A stretch of 64,000 nucleotides of DNA, from the NCBI GenBank assembly GCA_028708075.1, contig JAQVZS010000003.1, forward strand, positions 14,980-78,979, read 5' to 3'. Under the pieces are notes generated by a model, which saw only the letters and a program-made list of their open reading frames with translations, ran no database searches and was not told the origin of the DNA. Shown here in pieces: positions 18,878 through 28,749 of this stretch. This DNA comes from Massilibacteroides sp. (GTDB lineage: Bacteria > Bacteroidota > Bacteroidia > Bacteroidales > Tannerellaceae). A program made the position numbers and the translations under genes. Positions within the stretch are counted from its first letter, which is position 1, and each line of letters begins with the position of its first letter.

Positions 18878-20325
18878 TGCTGTTTGGGTATTTCAATGAT
18901 AAACCTACTGCCTATTTCCAATGTGCTTTCTAATGTGATCGTTCCTTTATGAGCAGCAACCAAAAGTTTGACATAACACAGGCCCAATCCAATTCCTGGA
19001 ATATTTTTATTTATAATACTTTCACTCCGAAAATATTTGTCAAAAACATATTCACATTCTGCCGGAGGTATTCCGAAGCCATTATCTGCAACTTCTATTT
19101 TATATTTTTTACCGACAGAGTAACAATTCACATGAATTGATGTTTCTCCTTCCGAATACTTTACCGCATTTTCCAATAGATTGCAAAGTATATTGGAAAC
19201 GTGCATTCTATCTGCAGTGATTTTTGTATTGTTCACATCAACGCATGAGTCTATAATGATTTTTCTATCTGTAGGTAATTTTTGTTTATCAATACATTCT
19301 GCAACCAACTCTTTGATGTTGAACGTGGAAAAATTTAACGGTATTTCTTCCATATCTCCGTATGTCAAGTCTCTTAGTTTGGAAAAATAGGAAGAAAGAT
19401 TATCTAATTCGTTTTGTGAGCTATGAATAATATCTTCTTTCATTTGTTTATCCTTCATCATTTTATCGTTTTTCATGAAGGAGATACATAATTTGAGTGT
19501 TGAAACAGGTCTTTTAAGTTCATGAATCATGGTTTTGATAAAATCCTTTCTCAATTCTTCAATCCGGCGCTGTTTATAAATAGTCTTTGTTTGGTATACC
19601 AAGCAAAAAACAAGTAAAAATGAAAGAATTATCGAACCGATAAGGGATTCAATCATTTTTCCGAATATAGGAGATAGATCCAATTTGTAAGTTATTCGAA
19701 TTTGTTCCTTACCTAGAATATTATATGGATAAATAACCTCTATTGTGGGGCTTAATATAGATGTGTGCCTCAAAATGCTTGGAACCCATGTCATTGAATC
19801 AGTAGTTTCAATTTTTATGGATAAAGCATTTAGCCTATGTTCACGAAGTAACGAATCAAAACGCTCAACTTGAAACGGGCACAATTCATTAACACGAAAC
19901 TGCTCAAGAGCATCAAAAACATTATATTGTTTATCTTGTTCTTTGATAATAAATCTGCATTTTTTAATTCCAGCATCTAATTTTGACAATGAATCAGCTT
20001 GTTTAATCGAAATCGAATCTTTAATTTTATATCTATCTATGGTATATGTATCAAATATATACTTGATTTCAGGAGTTGAGGTTACTCTATCGTTTTGTAA
20101 GACTTTCATTTGCCATTGAGTCTTTACTTGTACGTGTTCGTTTTTTAAATCCCGTCTCAGCTCTCTGTCAGTAGCAGTAACATCAATGGTTTTTTGAAAT
20201 AATTCATTTTCATATTTTTGCAAAGTGTAAACGTATTGATTAAATAGCCAATATCCTTGAACTACAACTAATGCAATTAAAGCAACAATTGTAAACCTGT
20301 ATATTATTTTAATCCGTTTTTCCAC
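18874..20325 (-). CDS. Membrane sensor histidine kinase
   Basis: 483 residues. A first membrane helix (about 10-30), a periplasmic sensor region of about 190 residues without a recognised domain, and a second helix (about 225-246) precede the kinase. The HisKA box reads TMIHELKRPVSTLK with His268; the ATPase has NLLENAVKYSEGE and a GIGLGLCYVKLL glycine-rich motif. It is the cognate kinase of the overlapping regulator. A TATTTTTG box on the minus strand (20348-20355) is a candidate -7 element. The signal is unknown. Confidence 0.92.
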   Translation of the reverse strand: MEKRIKIIYRFTIVALIALVVVQGYWLFNQYVYTLQKYENELFQKTIDVTATDRELRRDLKNEHVQVKTQWQMKVLQNDRVTSTPEIKYIFDTYTIDRYKIKDSISIKQADSLSKLDAGIKKCRFIIKEQDKQYNVFDALEQFRVNELCPFQVERFDSLLREHRLNALSIKIETTDSMTWVPSILRHTSILSPTIEVIYPYNILGKEQIRITYKLDLSPIFGKMIESLIGSIILSFLLVFCLVYQTKTIYKQRRIEELRKDFIKTMIHELKRPVSTLKLCISFMKNDKMMKDKQMKEDIIHSSQNELDNLSSYFSKLRDLTYGDMEEIPLNFSTFNIKELVAECIDKQKLPTDRKIIIDSCVDVNNTKITADRMHVSNILCNLLENAVKYSEGETSIHVNCYSVGKKYKIEVADNGFGIPPAECEYVFDKYFRSESIINKNIPGIGLGLCYVKLLVAAHKGTITLESTLEIGSRFIIEIPKQQ

Positions 20326-20511
20326 TCTTATTATGCTTAATCCAACACAAAAATATGAAGTCTATTTATCTTGGAACGAGTATATGATGAACAAAAGCAT
20401 AGTCTCGTAATAATTTAATAATAATTCTGTAGTGTTTGAATAATTATCTATAAAATAACCTTACAAGTTCTTCTCTATTTTTGTTTTCAAAATTTTTTAA
20501 ACTAATAAAAC

Positions 20512-21777
20512 ATGAACAAAACAAAATTAAACCTTTTGATTATAGAACTATTAATTCAATTATTGGCCTATACAGCTTATGGACAAGAGTATTCTTGTGA
20601 TAAAACGATGGAAGAAAGTCTACAACAAACGGCCCTGATATTAAACAAACCGGAGTCAAAGGCATTGTGGGGCATGTCATTGAATTCTCCTATTATTATT
20701 GTAGACCATTTCAACAATACCATGTTCTTTACGACAATCGAAGATGGTAGCGTAGCCTCCATTAAAGAAGAACCGTGGGACAATAAAGTACCTTTAGCAA
20801 ACAGTTTCTTTGATTATAATGATAAAAGATATGTTACTATTGTTCATGCGGCATTGATGAACTCCACATGCGAACAGCGGGTAAACCTGCTGTGTCATGA
20901 AATCTTTCACACTTATCAGCAAAGTTTGGGTATAAAGAATCAATCCTCAGTCAATTATCATATGGATGAAGTGCAAGGTCGGGCATTACTCCAGATTGAG
21001 ATGAAAGCGTTACAGCAAGCTTTAAGTGGCGATTTAGCCAGGCTCAAAGATGCATTACACATACGTGCTTACAGACAAAGCATATACTCAAATAATAATG
21101 AAGATTTATATGAACTTAATGAAGGGTTAGCCGAATACACCGGAGTAAAACTTTCGATAGAAAATATTCGAGAGTATGTGGCGAGTAGATTGAATTATAA
21201 TATTTCAAGAGGATATACGAATGCTTTCGGCTATTTTACAGGCTCCGCTTATGCGACTATTTTAGATGATATATATCCACGGTGGCGTTATGACATAGAT
21301 TTAGCCAAAGGCTTGATTTATCTGATAAAGAAAATAAAGCCGCAATATGCTCCTGAAATAGATAAAAGAGAATTGGATAAATTGCTTACCAAATACGATT
21401 ACAATCAAATCCTTGTAATCGAACAAGAAGAATTAAATAATTTTGGAGATATAGGGAAATTCAAAAATTTGTTGAACTCAGAAGCCTCAAAACTTTGTAT
21501 AGCAAATCAGAGCATAAATTTTACATACAATCCTCACGATAGGGTTATCTCATTAGGCGATGCGGTATTGTTACGCAATATGACTATTACAGGAGAATGG
21601 GGACAAATTAACTCAAAGAACGGCATTGTTCGTCTTAATAATTGGTCTGCATTTTATCTCTTGCCGCCATCAAATATTACTGCAAACGTCATTCAGGGGG
21701 ATAATTATGAAATTAGGCTTTATCAGGGTTGGACTGTGTCGGAAAAGAACGGAATTTACGAGATAGTAAAAGAATAA
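20512..21777 (+). CDS. Secreted protein with HExxH zinc-peptidase motif
   Basis: 421 residues. A hydrophobic N-terminus ending TAYGQ (about 1-25) looks like a signal peptide. HEIFH (129-133) and a downstream NEGLAEY (203-209, Glu208) match the arrangement of gluzincin-type metallopeptidases, where two His and a distant Glu bind zinc. The C-terminal about 80 residues look like a beta-rich appendage. I do not recognise a named family. The gene stands alone, divergent from the kinase/regulator pair at 18203-20325, which may control it. Whether it cleaves peptides is untested. Confidence 0.75.
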   Translation: MNKTKLNLLIIELLIQLLAYTAYGQEYSCDKTMEESLQQTALILNKPESKALWGMSLNSPIIIVDHFNNTMFFTTIEDGSVASIKEEPWDNKVPLANSFFDYNDKRYVTIVHAALMNSTCEQRVNLLCHEIFHTYQQSLGIKNQSSVNYHMDEVQGRALLQIEMKALQQALSGDLARLKDALHIRAYRQSIYSNNNEDLYELNEGLAEYTGVKLSIENIREYVASRLNYNISRGYTNAFGYFTGSAYATILDDIYPRWRYDIDLAKGLIYLIKKIKPQYAPEIDKRELDKLLTKYDYNQILVIEQEELNNFGDIGKFKNLLNSEASKLCIANQSINFTYNPHDRVISLGDAVLLRNMTITGEWGQINSKNGIVRLNNWSAFYLLPPSNITANVIQGDNYEIRLYQGWTVSEKNGIYEIVKE

Positions 21778-21896
21778 GATAGAGTTTTATTGCAATAAAA
21801 TAAATTGAGAAAAATCGGTTGAACCTAATTGTAATACTACACCTTATTCGGGATAATTAGCATTATCCTCCTATTTGTTTTATTTTTGAATGGAGG

Positions 21897-23666
21897 TCAA
21901 CGCTTTTTTTTCAAAGTAAAGAAGAAAGTTAAGCCTTTACCCGGAGTACTTTTGGCGTAAATATGCCCTTTGTGGAAATTGACACCGTTTTTGACGATGG
22001 AAAGGCCGAGTCCTGTTCCGCCTATTTTACGGCTGCGTCCTTTGTCTACTCGGTAGAAGCGTTCGAAAATACGATTGATGTGCTCTTCGTCGATGCCGAC
22101 ACCATCATCTGAAAAACTGAAATAATAAAACTTTGAGTCTTCACGGTAACAATTTACCGTGATATGAATCCTCTCGCCGGCATAGGCAATCGAATTGTCA
22201 AATAAGTTCCGGAAGATTGAATAAAGCAGGGAATAATTCCCATATACAACGGTGTTTTCCGGTAGTGTGACTTCCGAAGTTATTTTTTTTTCGTCCATCT
22301 CTTTCGAACATTCTTTTTGTATTTCAATGATTAAACGCCCGATGTTGATTTCTGAAAGTTCAAACATGTCGGACGCTTCGTCCAATCGGTTGAGTACAGA
22401 AATATCGCGTAATAAGTCTGTCAAGCGGCTGCTTTGTGAATAGCAGCGCTCGATGAAAAAGCGTTTCTTTTCTTCCGATAAGTCGGGGTTGGAAATAATG
22501 GTTTCCAAATATCCCTGAATACTGCTGACGGGGGTTTTGAGTTCGTGTGCGATGTTCTGGGTGAGTTGTCGTTTCATACGCGTCTCTTCTTCTTGGCGGG
22601 TGATGTCATTGATAGACAACTCGTAGGTGTTGTCTAAAAAGAGAATACAATCGATTAGGAAAATCTTTCCCTCTTTATCTATTGTAACAGATTCGGGAAG
22701 TACTTGTTTCTTTCGGTTAGGATTATTGATGTTCGAATGTAAAAACTGCGCAATAGGGTCCAATTCCGGGATTTTCATGGCTTCTTCCGTCTGATGAATT
22801 CGTAGGTCGGAGATCAAGTTGAGGTATTGGATGAAAAGATTGTTAGACAGGATTTCCTTTCCGTCGGTCGTAAACATGGCAAAGCCCTCCTTGGAGTATT
22901 GAAAATGTTTAATGAGTTTTTCCCGTTCCATGGAAACTTCGTCTTTTGCCTTTTGTTGCTGTTGATACAGCGTGATGATATTTTGAGAGATATCGCCCAG
23001 TTCATCGTCCGGGAAGGTATAGCGTACTACCGGAATACGGTTCATGTCGACATTCAACGCAAAATCACGCAATTTAGAGATTGTTTTCCCGATACTGAAC
23101 GTGAAACGCGACAGGACGAAGAAAAAGAGCAAGGTCATGAGCAACATGAAATAGATGAAATCTTTATTGATCGTCAGAACATCTTTGACGTACATGTCGT
23201 AAGGAAGAGCAGTCCGGTAAATGTAATTGTTAATATTGCTGGCGGAATAGAAATAACGCTTTCCGGTCGTTCCCGAAGAACGTATGGCAAATCCCTCCCG
23301 GTTATTTCGTGCCTTGCGTACTTCTGAACGATTGTTATGGTTTTCCAAATGGGTAAATCCGCTGTTGTCGAAAAGGACTTCGCCAGATGGATCAATGATC
23401 GTGACGCGTATATCGTGTTGCGGAATCTCGCGGGTAAAGTCTTCAATTGTTTGTTTCAGATCGTTTGATTGCGTCAGTCGGTAATACAATTGGTGGTTGT
23501 AGTTTGTTAGTACACTATGCAATTTTTCCTGAGCGAATTCTCGTTCACGCTGATATTGGAAAAGGAGGAAACAGATGATAAAAGCCAAAAAGATGGCAAA
23601 TACGGACCAGAATAACCGGAGGTTGAACGAAATTCGTTTTTTAGGTTTGGAGTTGGGTAGTACCAT
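21897..23666 (-). CDS. PhoR-like sensor histidine kinase
   Basis: 589 residues. Membrane helices at about 18-36 and 168-187 enclose a periplasmic region of about 130 residues. A linker and a PAS-like region (about 255-355) follow, then the HisKA box NIAHELKTPVSSIQGY with His374 and an ATPase with NLFDNSIAYA and GGTGLGLSIVKNG. It lies 18 bases downstream of its response regulator. The architecture matches the PhoR/ResE type common in Bacteroidota, sometimes linked to phosphate or envelope stress, but no pst genes are nearby to support phosphate sensing. Confidence 0.92.
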   Translation of the reverse strand: MVLPNSKPKKRISFNLRLFWSVFAIFLAFIICFLLFQYQREREFAQEKLHSVLTNYNHQLYYRLTQSNDLKQTIEDFTREIPQHDIRVTIIDPSGEVLFDNSGFTHLENHNNRSEVRKARNNREGFAIRSSGTTGKRYFYSASNINNYIYRTALPYDMYVKDVLTINKDFIYFMLLMTLLFFFVLSRFTFSIGKTISKLRDFALNVDMNRIPVVRYTFPDDELGDISQNIITLYQQQQKAKDEVSMEREKLIKHFQYSKEGFAMFTTDGKEILSNNLFIQYLNLISDLRIHQTEEAMKIPELDPIAQFLHSNINNPNRKKQVLPESVTIDKEGKIFLIDCILFLDNTYELSINDITRQEEETRMKRQLTQNIAHELKTPVSSIQGYLETIISNPDLSEEKKRFFIERCYSQSSRLTDLLRDISVLNRLDEASDMFELSEINIGRLIIEIQKECSKEMDEKKITSEVTLPENTVVYGNYSLLYSIFRNLFDNSIAYAGERIHITVNCYREDSKFYYFSFSDDGVGIDEEHINRIFERFYRVDKGRSRKIGGTGLGLSIVKNGVNFHKGHIYAKSTPGKGLTFFFTLKKKR

Positions 23667-23684
23667 AACCGGGAGGTGACGAAA

Positions 23685-24374
23685 TTAGTATTCGAAACAA
23701 TAGCCGAAGCCGAGGCGGGTGACGATGTTCTTCCCGTAAATTCCGATTTTCTTACGCAATCGGGTGATGTTGACATCTACCGTACGGTCGAGGACATACA
23801 CTTCATCTTTCCAAATGCGGGAGAGAATTTCTTCCCGCGAAAATACGCTCCCTTTGTTTTCGAGTAAAAGCTTCAATATTTCGAACTCTTTTTTGGTAAG
23901 CAGGACTTCTTTGTTGTCGATTGTAGCCTTGATTCGTTTCGTGTCTAATTTCAAATTTTCGTATTCCAGCAAATTGTTTTCCTGTTCTGCACTCTTGTCG
24001 GTCGTTCTGCGGATGACGGCTTTTACACGTGCGATGACTTGGCGGATGGAAAAAGGTTTGGATATGTAATCGTCCGCACCCAGACTGAATCCGGTCAACA
24101 TATCGTTTTCTGTGTCTTTGGCAGTAAGGAAAATAATGGGGATACTTGCCGTGGCGGGATCTTTGCGTAATATGCTGGCCATTTTGAATCCGGAAACTTC
24201 TCCCATCATGACATCGAGCAAAAGAAGATTATACAGGTTGATATTCAGCTTTAAGGCTTCTTCGGCATTAGGCGCCGTATCTACTTCATATCCTTCTGTT
24301 TCAAGATTGAATTTTAGTATTTCACAAAGATCTTCTTCGTCGTCTACAACAAGAATGCGTGGTATATCTGCCAT
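23685..24374 (-). CDS. PhoB/OmpR-like response regulator
   Basis: 229 residues: receiver domain with acidic residues at 11-13, phosphoacceptor Asp54 in LLLDVMMGEVSG and the KPFS motif, then an OmpR winged helix (about 130-227) with VLDRTVDVNITRLRKKIG, the recognition-helix pattern of PhoB-like regulators. It is the first gene of the two-gene operon with the kinase. A minus-strand TATTTTTG box at 24396-24403, 22 bases upstream, is a plausible -7 element. Confidence 0.93.
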   Translation of the reverse strand: MADIPRILVVDDEEDLCEILKFNLETEGYEVDTAPNAEEALKLNINLYNLLLLDVMMGEVSGFKMASILRKDPATASIPIIFLTAKDTENDMLTGFSLGADDYISKPFSIRQVIARVKAVIRRTTDKSAEQENNLLEYENLKLDTKRIKATIDNKEVLLTKKEFEILKLLLENKGSVFSREEILSRIWKDEVYVLDRTVDVNITRLRKKIGIYGKNIVTRLGFGYCFEY

Positions 24375-24395
24375 ATGCTATTGAATTAGTTATTA

Positions 24396-24403
24396 CAAAA
24401 ATA
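24396..24403 (-). promoter_or_regulatory. Candidate -7 box for the PhoB/PhoR-like operon
   Basis: On the minus strand this reads TATTTTTG, matching TAnnTTTG. It lies 22 bases upstream of the regulator ATG. I see no good -33 TTTG at standard spacing. Confidence 0.3.
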
Positions 24404-24455
24404 AATATTTTATACAAAAGAACGACAGGTTTGTTTCGCCTTAGTGAAATAGGTA

Positions 24456-27400
24456 TTACATTTCGATTACGTCGTCTTTTCGGTTTTTTTCTATATAAAC
24501 TGTGGGTGACATGCCAAAATGCACACTGAAACAACTACTAAAATAAGAGGGTGTATTATATCCAACTTTATATCCGACTTCTGAAACGGATAATTTGCCG
24601 GTTGAAAGTAAATAAGCTGCTTGTTTCATGCGAATCATCCGGATGAAATCGACGGGACTTTGCCCTGTCAATGCTTTCAGTTTGCGGTAAAGATGAGTGC
24701 GGCTGATGCCCAATTCTTTACTCATTCCTTCTACGCTTAGCATAGGATCTTCAATATGCGTTCGGATATGGTCGATTACCTGCTGCAATAATTTTTCGTC
24801 CGTACTAGTTAGCGTTACTTCCTGTGCCTCCATATTCAGCGATTTGCTAAAACGTTCCTTCATCTGGCGACGTAGTTCGATGAGTTTTTCGATGCGTGTT
24901 TTGAGGTGTTGTGAATTGAAAGGTTTGGGAATATAGCTGTCCGCTCCGCTTTCCAATCCTTCGATCCGGTGTTCGATGCTTCCCTGTGCGGTAAGGATAA
25001 TAACTGGGATATGACAAGTCTCTTCATTTTTTTTGATTTGACGGCATAATTCTATTCCATTCATTCCCGGCATCATCACATCTGTAATGATCAGATCCGG
25101 CATTATCTTTAGCACTTTACTTAATCCCTGCTTTCCGTTGACGGCTACTTCGATCGAATAATCGTCTTTTAATTCCTGTATTATGTAGCTGCGCATGTCT
25201 TCGTCGTCTTCCACTAATAGGATGTTTTCATTTTTCTTTTGTGCGGATAAAGCAGATGTGGTGAGAGTTTCTTTTTCTGTATTTTGATGCATTGAGGAAA
25301 GGTCGGTGGGAGAAAGGTCTATTTCTTCTGTCCTGAAATGTGCTTTCCCCAGCAGGATCGAAAGCATAATGTTCGTGCCTTTTCCCTCCTTACTTTCAAC
25401 TCGAATAGTTCCCCCATGCAGGTCGACAATGCTTTTGACTAGATGCATTCCGATGCCACTCCCGGGAATGGAATCATCATTTGTGCCCTGGTAAAAACGT
25501 TCGAATAAACGTTGCTGGGTTTCTTCGTCCATGCCTTTCCCTGTGTCGGAGATGCTGAGTCGTATTTCGTTTTCTGTTTGTAGAATTTGTACCTGTATTT
25601 TTCCTCCTTCTGGCGTAAACTTAAACGCGTTGGATAAAATATTGTATATGCATTTGTCCAACATGTCCGGGTCGTACCACAGGATAATTTGACCTGGTGT
25701 CCAATCATATGTAAGATTAATTTTCTTCCGTTCAGCCAGTTCAGTGAAAGAGTTCACAATGGAAGAGAGAAACGAGACGCCTTCAATTTGTTTTACATGA
25801 AGTTTCATTTTCCCATGTTCCAGTTTCCGTAATTCCAGAATTTGGTTGATTAGGCGGAGCAATCTTTCGGCATTACGCTGCATTAATCCTAATACCTGTT
25901 GCTTTTCTATGTCTTTTTCTTCCTTGATCAAGTTCTCTAACGGTCCGAGAATGAGTGTGAGCGGTGTCCGAAATTCATGACTTATATTGGTGAAGAAACT
26001 CATTTTTGACAGGGTTAGTTCCTCTTGTTGTTTTGCTTTCAACCGTTCGATACGTAGTTCGTTCTTTTCACGAATACGGATATATACGAATCGTAGAATC
26101 AGGAAGACGAGTGTTCCTGTGGCGAGAATGTAAAGCAGTTTAGCCCACCAGGTAGCCCATAAAGGAGGTAATATTTCTATGGTAAGAGCTGTTTCGCTTT
26201 CTCCCCAGATTTCTGGATTGTTACTAGCTTTAACCCGGAATATATAGGTGCCGGGATCGAGGTTTGTATACGTTGCGTAACGTCGGGTATGATCGTAGAT
26301 CGTCCAGTCTTTGTCAAAACTTTCCATTTTACATGAAAAGACAGTCGAGGTCGGTTCTGGGGATCCGGGAGCCGTAAATTCGAGCGTAAAACTTTTATAT
26401 CCGTGTTTCAGCTTTATCTTTTTTATATTCATAATGTTTTGAGTCAGGATGATTCTTCCGTCAATTGCCTCATGAATTGCAACAGAACGGTTTAGAATTT
26501 TCAGATCCGTGATATAAGTACTCGGGAGAATCCGTCTATCCTCAATATTTTCCGGGAAAAATGCATTAAACCCTTCTACGCCACCGAAGAATATTTCTCC
26601 CGTAGGACTTTTATAATAAGAAGAAAGAATAAATTCGTCACTTTGCAAGCCGTCTTGTTTCCGGAACTCGCGATACTCACCCGTCAGGGGTACATAGTCG
26701 ATAATCCCGCTGTTTGTGCTTAACCACAGATGCTTGTTGCTCGGAACGACGCCGTTAATGACGGGACTTAACAACGGGGAGGTAGGATAGACCTTTTCGA
26801 AGCAATTCTGTTCCGGATTATAGCGGTTTAGTCCGTTTTGCGTTCCGATCCAGATCGTTCCCATTTCGTCTTCCGTAATGGAGTAAACGGAAAGATTGCT
26901 CAATCCGCTACCCATTCCAAACGAAGCGAGTGTTTGTGTGTTTATGTCCATGCAACTTAGTCCGAAGAATGTTCCGATCCATAGTCTGTCTTTGCTGTCG
27001 ATAAAGAGTTGGGTAATGTGATCGTTGACAAGTCCCTGATAATCTCTGTTGCGAAACATCTTGAACATACGCGTTCGTTCATCCAGTTTATACAATCCTC
27101 CTCCGTTGGTGCCGATCCAAATATTCCCTTTTTTGTCTTCAGTGATGCTTTTTACGAAATTCGACTGTAATTCGCCTGGTTTTTCATTGGCCTGATAGCG
27201 GGTAAACCGTCTGGTTTTTTTATCTAAAAGGCATAACCCTCCCGTATACGTTCCAACCCATATACGATCTTTACTATCTGAAAAGATGCTAACTACTGCA
27301 TTGTCCGGAATTGAATAAGGATCATAGTCTTTATATTTGTAGTAGTGATAGCGCCCTGTTTTTCGGTCATAATAGTTCAACCCTCCTCCGTCTGTCGCAA

Positions 27401-28553
27401 TCCAGATATTGTTTTCTTTATCGGTTGTGATTCCCATTACATGTCCATAACTTAAGGAATTCGGCAGGTTACTCAATTTGCGAAAATTGGAAAAAACGGA
27501 ACTGCTGGTGCGAATTACACATAATCCTTTGTAATGCATTCCGACCCACACATGACCGTTCCGGTCTTCATAAATGCAATGTACTTTGGAATCGCCAATA
27601 CTATATATATATTCCAAGAAAACAGGATGTTGTATCATTGTTTTTTTCTCCGGATCGAAGATCATCAGTCCGCTTCCCTCGGTTCCGACCAGCAAACTGC
27701 CGCTTCTCTCTTCCATTGTGCAGAAAGTTGATCGTAAAGCAATAGTTTTAAATATATTAGGAAAAGAGACAAACGTTTTTTTTTCATGATCGAATAAGAT
27801 TATCCCCCCGTTAATGGAAGCGATAATCATATTGCCATTACTTTTTCTTTTTAAGTCGAACACTGCGTTACTTGGTAAAGCACTGTTGTGCATATTGTAG
27901 TTGCTGAATGTCGAAGTTTCCGGATTAAAAATAGAAATTCCATTATCAGACGAACCGAACCAGATATTTCCGAACGAATCTTCTTCTATCGTACGGATAT
28001 AGCTGCTGCATAATGTTTTGGTGGGGTTGGTGTGTGAAGGAGAATATAATAAACTTTCGTTTGTTTCAGGATGATAACACAGTACACCTAACCCCGAAGA
28101 AACAAACCATAAGTTCCCTTTTGAATCTTCTTTTATATTGACACATTGATTATTACGGATAATGTAGTCCGGTTGACTTAACCCTGTACGGATGAATCCG
28201 TCGACGGTGTTGTCATAATATTGAAGTCCTTCAATGGTAGCCACCCACAATTTGCCTTTAGAATCCGTATAAAGTGCACAGATATGATCGCTTAAAACAG
28301 ACAACGAATCGGTGTCATTATGTTTATAAACCGTAAATGTATACCCGTCGAATTTATTTAATCCGTCTTCTGTACCGATCCAGATAAAGTCGTTCGAATC
28401 CTGTGTGATGGATGTCAGTTTAGTACTGGATAAACCATGCTCGGCCGTATATAGAGTCGCTATCTGATTTTGGGTTTCCGCTATTAACGGCATTTCCAAA
28501 AACAAAAAAAATAGACAGGTTAAAAAAGTTCTTTTATTGCGTCCGGTCATCAT
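24456..28553 (-). CDS. Hybrid two-component system regulator (HTCS) 2
   Basis: 1365 residues with the same plan as the first HTCS: signal sequence, propeller repeats (WIGTxxGLN-type, about 30-680), Y_Y_Y domain (about 720-790), membrane helix near 800-822, HisKA box NISHEFRTPL with His859, ATPase with GSGIGMHLVKSI, receiver with Asp1158 in TDVMMPGMNG and a C-terminal AraC-type helix-turn-helix (about 1265-1360). It is divergent from the GH5 lipoprotein gene 196 bases away. By the usual logic of these regulators it probably senses a mannan- or glucan-derived oligosaccharide and activates that gene, though no SusC/SusD pair is next to it. Confidence 0.93.
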   Translation of the reverse strand: MMTGRNKRTFLTCLFFLFLEMPLIAETQNQIATLYTAEHGLSSTKLTSITQDSNDFIWIGTEDGLNKFDGYTFTVYKHNDTDSLSVLSDHICALYTDSKGKLWVATIEGLQYYDNTVDGFIRTGLSQPDYIIRNNQCVNIKEDSKGNLWFVSSGLGVLCYHPETNESLLYSPSHTNPTKTLCSSYIRTIEEDSFGNIWFGSSDNGISIFNPETSTFSNYNMHNSALPSNAVFDLKRKSNGNMIIASINGGIILFDHEKKTFVSFPNIFKTIALRSTFCTMEERSGSLLVGTEGSGLMIFDPEKKTMIQHPVFLEYIYSIGDSKVHCIYEDRNGHVWVGMHYKGLCVIRTSSSVFSNFRKLSNLPNSLSYGHVMGITTDKENNIWIATDGGGLNYYDRKTGRYHYYKYKDYDPYSIPDNAVVSIFSDSKDRIWVGTYTGGLCLLDKKTRRFTRYQANEKPGELQSNFVKSITEDKKGNIWIGTNGGGLYKLDERTRMFKMFRNRDYQGLVNDHITQLFIDSKDRLWIGTFFGLSCMDINTQTLASFGMGSGLSNLSVYSITEDEMGTIWIGTQNGLNRYNPEQNCFEKVYPTSPLLSPVINGVVPSNKHLWLSTNSGIIDYVPLTGEYREFRKQDGLQSDEFILSSYYKSPTGEIFFGGVEGFNAFFPENIEDRRILPSTYITDLKILNRSVAIHEAIDGRIILTQNIMNIKKIKLKHGYKSFTLEFTAPGSPEPTSTVFSCKMESFDKDWTIYDHTRRYATYTNLDPGTYIFRVKASNNPEIWGESETALTIEILPPLWATWWAKLLYILATGTLVFLILRFVYIRIREKNELRIERLKAKQQEELTLSKMSFFTNISHEFRTPLTLILGPLENLIKEEKDIEKQQVLGLMQRNAERLLRLINQILELRKLEHGKMKLHVKQIEGVSFLSSIVNSFTELAERKKINLTYDWTPGQIILWYDPDMLDKCIYNILSNAFKFTPEGGKIQVQILQTENEIRLSISDTGKGMDEETQQRLFERFYQGTNDDSIPGSGIGMHLVKSIVDLHGGTIRVESKEGKGTNIMLSILLGKAHFRTEEIDLSPTDLSSMHQNTEKETLTTSALSAQKKNENILLVEDDEDMRSYIIQELKDDYSIEVAVNGKQGLSKVLKIMPDLIITDVMMPGMNGIELCRQIKKNEETCHIPVIILTAQGSIEHRIEGLESGADSYIPKPFNSQHLKTRIEKLIELRRQMKERFSKSLNMEAQEVTLTSTDEKLLQQVIDHIRTHIEDPMLSVEGMSKELGISRTHLYRKLKALTGQSPVDFIRMIRMKQAAYLLSTGKLSVSEVGYKVGYNTPSYFSSCFSVHFGMSPTVYIEKNRKDDVIEM

Positions 28554-28572
28554 CAGGTGGTTTAACTAGATA

Positions 28573-28580
28573 CAAAAATA
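28573..28580 (-). promoter_or_regulatory. Candidate -7 box for HTCS regulator 2
   Basis: Reads TATTTTTG on the minus strand, 20 bases upstream of the HTCS start. No convincing -33 element was seen at 19-21 bases. Confidence 0.3.
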
Positions 28581-28749
28581 AATTTAATCTTCAAGAAAAC
28601 ATGTTTTTGGGGAATGAATCTGACCTTGTAACATTGTTATAAGTATTGGTTACATTTTTGATAAAAGGATTTGTTGATGAATGTTCATCTTTGTAATAGT
28701 TTAAGTGGAAGAGTTGTTACTAAATCAATTGTAAAAAAAGGGACGGAGT

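Noticed and set aside
21786..21801. 16-base palindrome TTTTATTGCAATAAAA after the HExxH gene
   Set aside because: No loop and no GC core, so a poor terminator; too short and AT-rich to claim as an operator.
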